Shown here in pieces: positions 7,994 to 10,544 of a DNA stretch of 10,544 bases. A program made the position numbers and the translations under genes. The notes under the pieces are model-generated. The model was not told the origin of the DNA, made no database searches, and saw only the letters and a list, made by a program, of their open reading frames with translations. Each line of letters starts with the position of its first letter. Positions within the stretch are counted from its first letter, which is position 1. The DNA comes from Euryarchaeota archaeon UBA259 (lineage in GTDB: Archaea; Thermoplasmatota; Poseidoniia; Poseidoniales; Poseidoniaceae): contig DAXG01000016.1 of assembly GCA_002506275.1 (NCBI GenBank), positions 21,863 through 32,406 of the forward strand, written 5' to 3'.

Positions 7994-8931
7994 TCAAACT
8001 TCTGCGATGTCAAGCGCTCGTACATCGAAGCATAGAGATTGGCAGTTTGGTCAATGACGTGTTGAGGAAGAGCAGGAATAGGTGGGTCATCGGTGCCTGC
8101 ATCACGAGCAGCCTTGAGAACTGTTTGATGCCCTGTTTCAATGTAATGGGTTCGAACAGATTCTTTGGACAACTCGATGCACTCACCGTTTGCATATGCT
8201 TCTGCATCCCACCAACGGTCTTCATCAAGTGTACCAAAGGTATCGACCAAGACGACTTTGCGGCCAGGTCCCAAAGCAAATTCTTTCTTGCCATCAACAT
8301 GGATGAGACCGTTCTTTGCAGCTTCTCGCTCAATCAGCGCATCGACTTTAAGGACGGCCTCAAAAATGGATTCCAATTCCTCTGGAGTAATGTTCGATAT
8401 TTCCAACGCTTCTTCATTGGAAATGTTTCGGTCGTATGCTTCGAATTTCGTCGTCACTTCGAGGAAAGGTTTGGAAAGTTTAGCTCCGTATTCACAATTT
8501 GCATCGACACCGAGTTGTTCGGCAGTGAGTTCTCCTCGTTGGAATCTTCTCCAAGCAGAACCAGAAAGATAGTGACGGCAGATAATTTCGAGAGGAACAA
8601 AAACCCATTCCATATCGCGAGGGATTGCTCCAGGTTCTTTGATGACCTCGACCTTTCGAACAAGACAGCGATCTGCTGCATTGACTTCAACAAGATGAGT
8701 TCCACAAATCCCCTCATCTTCGATAAGTTTGAACCAGTGAGCAGTTGTACGGTTCAAGGATTCACCTTTACGAGGGATCAACGACGGAATAATCTGGTCG
8801 AACACAGAAATCTGATTTGTAAACCGAAATTCGAGAATGTCAGGGTCATCGGTTGACCAAACTTGCTTCACTTTGCCTTGATAGAGCATCGCTGCCATAC
8901 ACGATGACCGTAGAGAGAGGTCTTTGAACAT
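7990..8931 (-). CDS. purC: SAICAR synthetase (phosphoribosylaminoimidazole-succinocarboxamide synthase)
   Basis: PurC joins CAIR and aspartate using ATP to give SAICAR in purine biosynthesis, in the cytoplasm. Visible family elements are the N-terminal ATP-binding LYQGKVKQVW (16-25), VPLEIICRHYLSGSAW (112-127), the substrate-site region KPFLEVTTKFEAYDRNIS (154-171), a DGKKEFAL segment near 213-220, and LVDTFGTLDEDRWWD (228-242), where other PurC proteins have a DE-x-TPDSSR-like element. At up to 313 residues it is longer than the common 235-250-residue bacterial form and nearer the about 300-residue yeast type. The start is uncertain: ATGs at 8931, 8898 and 8889 are all in frame and none has a clear ribosome-binding site. 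The first lies 18 bases after aIF6 and is reported here; starting at 8889 would begin directly at MLYQGK. It is probably co-transcribed with aIF6. Confidence 0.93.
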   Translation of the reverse strand: MFKDLSLRSSCMAAMLYQGKVKQVWSTDDPDILEFRFTNQISVFDQIIPSLIPRKGESLNRTTAHWFKLIEDEGICGTHLVEVNAADRCLVRKVEVIKEPGAIPRDMEWVFVPLEIICRHYLSGSAWRRFQRGELTAEQLGVDANCEYGAKLSKPFLEVTTKFEAYDRNISNEEALEISNITPEELESIFEAVLKVDALIEREAAKNGLIHVDGKKEFALGPGRKVVLVDTFGTLDEDRWWDAEAYANGECIELSKESVRTHYIETGHQTVLKAARDAGTDDPPIPALPQHVIDQTANLYASMYERLTSQKFD

Positions 8932-8949
8932 TTCAGTGCAACAGCAGGC

Positions 8950-9612
8950 TCAAATCAAGCCCAAGGCATCTTCAAGACGGTTCAATTCAGGACCAGTGGT
9001 TTCAGTACCAGCTACTGCACCGTTGTTGTTGGCACAAACCCCAGCACCCACATAGGGGGAGCCAAAGGCAACTGTACCGACCATAGGAGAAACACCGAGT
9101 ACACTTTCAATGAGTACAACTTCATCAGGAGTGACGTCAGGGTGAAGAAGAACGCCTTGGTCATTGGTTACACCAAGGCTACCAACGACATCTTGCCCTG
9201 CAATGGTTGTGGCTGCCACTTGAACGCCCATGACGTCTGCCATGATTTCCAATCCATCGGTTGGAATGCTTGGTGAAGCAATTGCACCCTGTTCATTCAC
9301 GAGGAGTAGATTACCAGCTGTATTGACACCACCTTCCATAACGACAACATCACCAAATGAGGTGAGCATGTCAATGTCAGATTCAGTAGCGATATCAGCC
9401 ACCGCCATGCCACGAGAATTCCCGGCGACTAAAGCGCCGATGAGATTAGAACCACCGATGGAAACAGCGTGCATTTCAAGTTGAAGGGTGGCCTCAAGAA
9501 TATCGAGAACCAGTTGAGGCAACTCCAATGGATGGAGCAATACATTGCCTACAGTTGCCAGATGAATACCGACTTGGTCGCTTCCAAAAATATCAGCTGT
9601 GTCTATTGGCAT
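8950..9612 (-). CDS. eif6: Translation initiation factor aIF6 (large-subunit anti-association factor)
   Basis: aIF6 binds the large ribosomal subunit, blocks premature subunit joining and acts in late 50S maturation. The 220-residue product has the usual family length. It shows the repeated alpha/beta (pentein) pattern with GSNLIGALVAGNSRG at 54-68, NTAGNLLLVNEQGAIASP near 97-114, a third repeat near 139-157, and the C-terminal hallmark NNNGAVAGTETTGPELNRLE (195-214). The start is set at ATG 9612-9610, with GGAGAG at 9624-9619 six bases upstream. An open frame continues upstream but would run through the terminator hairpins into the 5S gene, so it is not used. It lies directly behind the rRNA genes in the same orientation. 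No convincing TATA box is visible in the 55 bases after the terminator, so some read-through transcription is possible. Confidence 0.96.
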   Translation of the reverse strand: MPIDTADIFGSDQVGIHLATVGNVLLHPLELPQLVLDILEATLQLEMHAVSIGGSNLIGALVAGNSRGMAVADIATESDIDMLTSFGDVVVMEGGVNTAGNLLLVNEQGAIASPSIPTDGLEIMADVMGVQVAATTIAGQDVVGSLGVTNDQGVLLHPDVTPDEVVLIESVLGVSPMVGTVAFGSPYVGAGVCANNNGAVAGTETTGPELNRLEDALGLI

Positions 9613-9666
9613 GAGGGTCTCTCCAAGCAGTCCGTGTTGCGTAGTGGTTATGGTTCTATTGAACGC

Positions 9667-9700
9667 AAAAAAGGCCGGCGCTCCAATGGAGAGCCGGCCT
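9667..9700 (-). terminator. Rho-independent-like terminator behind 5S rRNA: 8-bp GC stem plus inner 4-bp stem, then U6
   Basis: The inverted repeat AGGCCGGC (9672-9679) / GCCGGCCT (9693-9700) encloses a second perfect pairing, CTCC (9681-9684) with GGAG (9688-9691), across an AAT loop and one G/A mismatch. Read on the minus strand, the hairpin runs directly into TTTTTT (9672-9667). It sits between 5S and aIF6 in the direction of transcription, exactly where an rRNA terminator is needed. Archaeal RNA polymerase usually needs only a U-tract, so the strong hairpin is noteworthy. Confidence 0.85.
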
Positions 9701-9704
9701 AGCG

Positions 9705-9718
9705 CCCACCGAAGTGGG
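9705..9718 (-). other. C(UUCG)G tetraloop hairpin between 5S and the terminator
   Basis: On the minus strand this reads CCCAC-TTCG-GTGGG. A five-base-pair stem is closed by the exceptionally stable C(UUCG)G tetraloop. It lies four bases upstream of the terminator hairpin, so the transcript leaving 5S would fold two stacked hairpins. It may protect the pre-5S 3' end, guide processing, or strengthen termination; the role is an inference. Confidence 0.75.
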
Positions 9719-9752
9719 ATTTTGAGGATAGATTCGAGGAGAAAGAAGAGGG

Positions 9753-9867
9753 GCACAGTGACTTCCTTTCCCGTGGACTCTCGTACCACAGTAATGGGAT
9801 AGACGCAGGCAGGCTTGACTTCTGGGTTCGGAATGGGACCAGGTAAACACTACCGCTGTGACCGTGC
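9753..9867 (-). rRNA. rrf: 5S ribosomal RNA
   Basis: The minus strand carries the recognisable 5S core: TCACAGCGG near the 5' side, TACCTGGTCCCATTCCGAAC in the loop B/helix III region, the AAGTCAAGCC that follows, and a 3' half with GTACGAGAGTCCACGGG. The ends are set by helix I: GCACGGT (9867-9861) pairs with ACTGTGC (9759-9753), including one G-U. The resulting 115 bases is slightly short of the usual 120, so either end may extend by a few bases. It is co-oriented with 23S rRNA about 115 bases upstream and followed by the tandem hairpins. Confidence 0.93.
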
Positions 9868-9982
9868 ACCCATCTTCCTTCGAATCGGATCTATGAGTAC
9901 GACGATAAACGTCGCAATGAAATATGAATTGGCATGAACTATTAGACGAAGGGCACTCAAGGTGCGGATACGCATACGGAAA
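9868..9982 (-). other. 23S-5S intergenic spacer without a tRNA
   Basis: About 115 bases separate the 3' end of 23S from 5S. I see no tRNA cloverleaf. The one clear local structure is a small hairpin, CGACG (9900-9904) paired with CGTCG (9910-9914) around a five-base loop. The 3' strand of the 23S processing stem should lie here, but its 5' partner is outside the window, so it cannot be confirmed. Confidence 0.6.
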
Positions 9983-10544
9983 AAGATGCTCGAACGTTAG
10001 TGATGCTGGACTGAATACGTCGCCGAAGCTTCGTACTTACATCCGCATTCTATTAATCTCGTCTTTTACGAGTGTTCTGAGGTGTCTCGTCTTTGGGGTG
10101 GCTTCGAGCTTAGATGCTTTCAGCTCTTATCCTTCAGGGCGTGGCTACCCAGCATTGCCTTGTCAGACAACTGGTAAACTAGTGGCCCCGAGCCCTCGTT
10201 CCTCTCGTACTAAAGGACCTCTTCCATCAGACACCTTACACGATTCTACCACCAAGCAACAAACCTGTCTCACGACGGTCTAAACCCATCTCACGATCCC
10301 TTTTAATGGGCGAACAACCCCACCCTTGGGTCCTGCTGCAGACCCAGGATAGGAAGAGACGACATCGAAGTAGCAAGCCACCAGGTCGATGTGAGCTCTT
10401 GCTGGTGACAACTCAATTATCCCCAAGGTAACTTTTCTGTTATCTACCGGCCTCAAATATAAGCCTGGTAGGTTCGTTAGGCCCTGCTTTCGCATCGTCG
10501 ATCGTTATTGTGCCGATCCACGTCAAGCCAGCTTTTCCCCTTAC
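9983..10544 (-). rRNA. rrl: 23S ribosomal RNA, 3' part (5' end outside window)
   Basis: The minus strand carries domain V and VI landmarks in order: the peptidyl-transferase segment GGGGATAATTGAGTTGTC (10424-10407), TTCGATGTCG (10369-10360), the A-loop TTGTTCGCCCATTAAA, GGGTTTAGACCGTCGTGAGA, and the sarcin-ricin loop AGTACGAGAGGA (10211-10200). GCTGAAAGCATCTAAGC, CACTAACG and the final helix follow. The overall sequence resembles archaeal 23S. The 3' end is estimated at about 9983 from the expected end shortly after ACTAACG and is good to perhaps ten bases. Positions U2452 and U2453 (E. coli numbering) are unusual. Open frames across this region are artefacts of rRNA. Confidence 0.97.

Noticed and set aside
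8047..8856. 269-codon open frame on the plus strand
   Set aside because: It is antisense to purC, which has clear family motifs. The antisense translation has no recognisable domain and is rich in Cys, Phe and Ser, as shadow frames often are.
9613..9789. 59-residue N-terminal extension of aIF6
   Set aside because: It would read through the terminator hairpins into 5S rRNA. The ATG at 9612 has a well-spaced GGAGAG and gives the normal 220 residues.
9868..9982. Possible tRNA in the 23S-5S spacer
   Set aside because: No T-loop GGTTCRA box, acceptor stem or cloverleaf can be formed; only one five-base-pair hairpin is visible.
9924..10495. Open frames across the right end of the window
   Set aside because: The region is 23S rRNA and the 23S-5S spacer; these frames have no coding meaning.
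1..10544. CRISPR array, insertion sequence, prophage or integron
   Set aside because: I saw no spaced direct repeats, transposase or integrase frames, or target-site duplications; gene order and composition look chromosomal throughout.

Overview
The window is a piece of an archaeal chromosome. The information-processing genes are all archaeal in type: RpoE1 with Spt4, ribosomal proteins S24e and S27ae, aIF6, and archaeal-type 23S and 5S rRNA. The large exported protein is built from FG-GAP-like, CARDB and NEW3-like Ig modules, with one C-terminal membrane helix and an acidic cytoplasmic tail. Together with moderate GC content, this suggests a marine Thermoplasmatota lineage such as Marine Group II (Poseidoniales). 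That placement is an inference from style and gene content; nothing was searched.

Layout. Positions 1-1263 (minus strand) carry the classical archaeal cluster rpoE1 > spt4 > rps24e > rps27ae. The genes are packed with ribosome-binding sites lying on or beside upstream stop codons; rps27ae is cut by the window edge. Positions 1264-1542 form a divergent intergenic region with a good TATA element facing rpoE1, a possible leaderless 28-codon reading frame, and an odd C6-GT-C6 tract in front of the plus-strand gene. Positions 1543-7266 (plus) hold one 1907-residue surface protein. Forty bases later, 7307-7993 (plus) encodes a 228-residue protein I do not recognise. Positions 7990-8931 (minus) are purC, whose stop codon shares a TTAA palindrome with the stop of the convergent unknown gene. 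Positions 8950-9612 (minus) are aIF6, 18 bases upstream of purC. Positions 9667-9718 hold two stacked hairpins ending in a U6 tract, a rho-independent-looking terminator behind the 5S gene. The 5S rRNA lies at about 9753-9867 and the 3' part of 23S rRNA at about 9983-10544, both minus strand.

Functionally, the right side is a ribosome block (23S, 5S and the large-subunit anti-association factor aIF6) followed by a purine-synthesis gene. The left side is a transcription/translation block. Between them sits a plus-strand island with the giant cell-surface protein and the unknown gene, the least understood part of the window. The most unusual signals are U2452, U2453 and U2499 in the peptidyl-transferase centre of the 23S rRNA, the bacterial-style terminator after 5S, the modular surface protein with its acidic tail, and the unknown protein with a Cys/His cluster.
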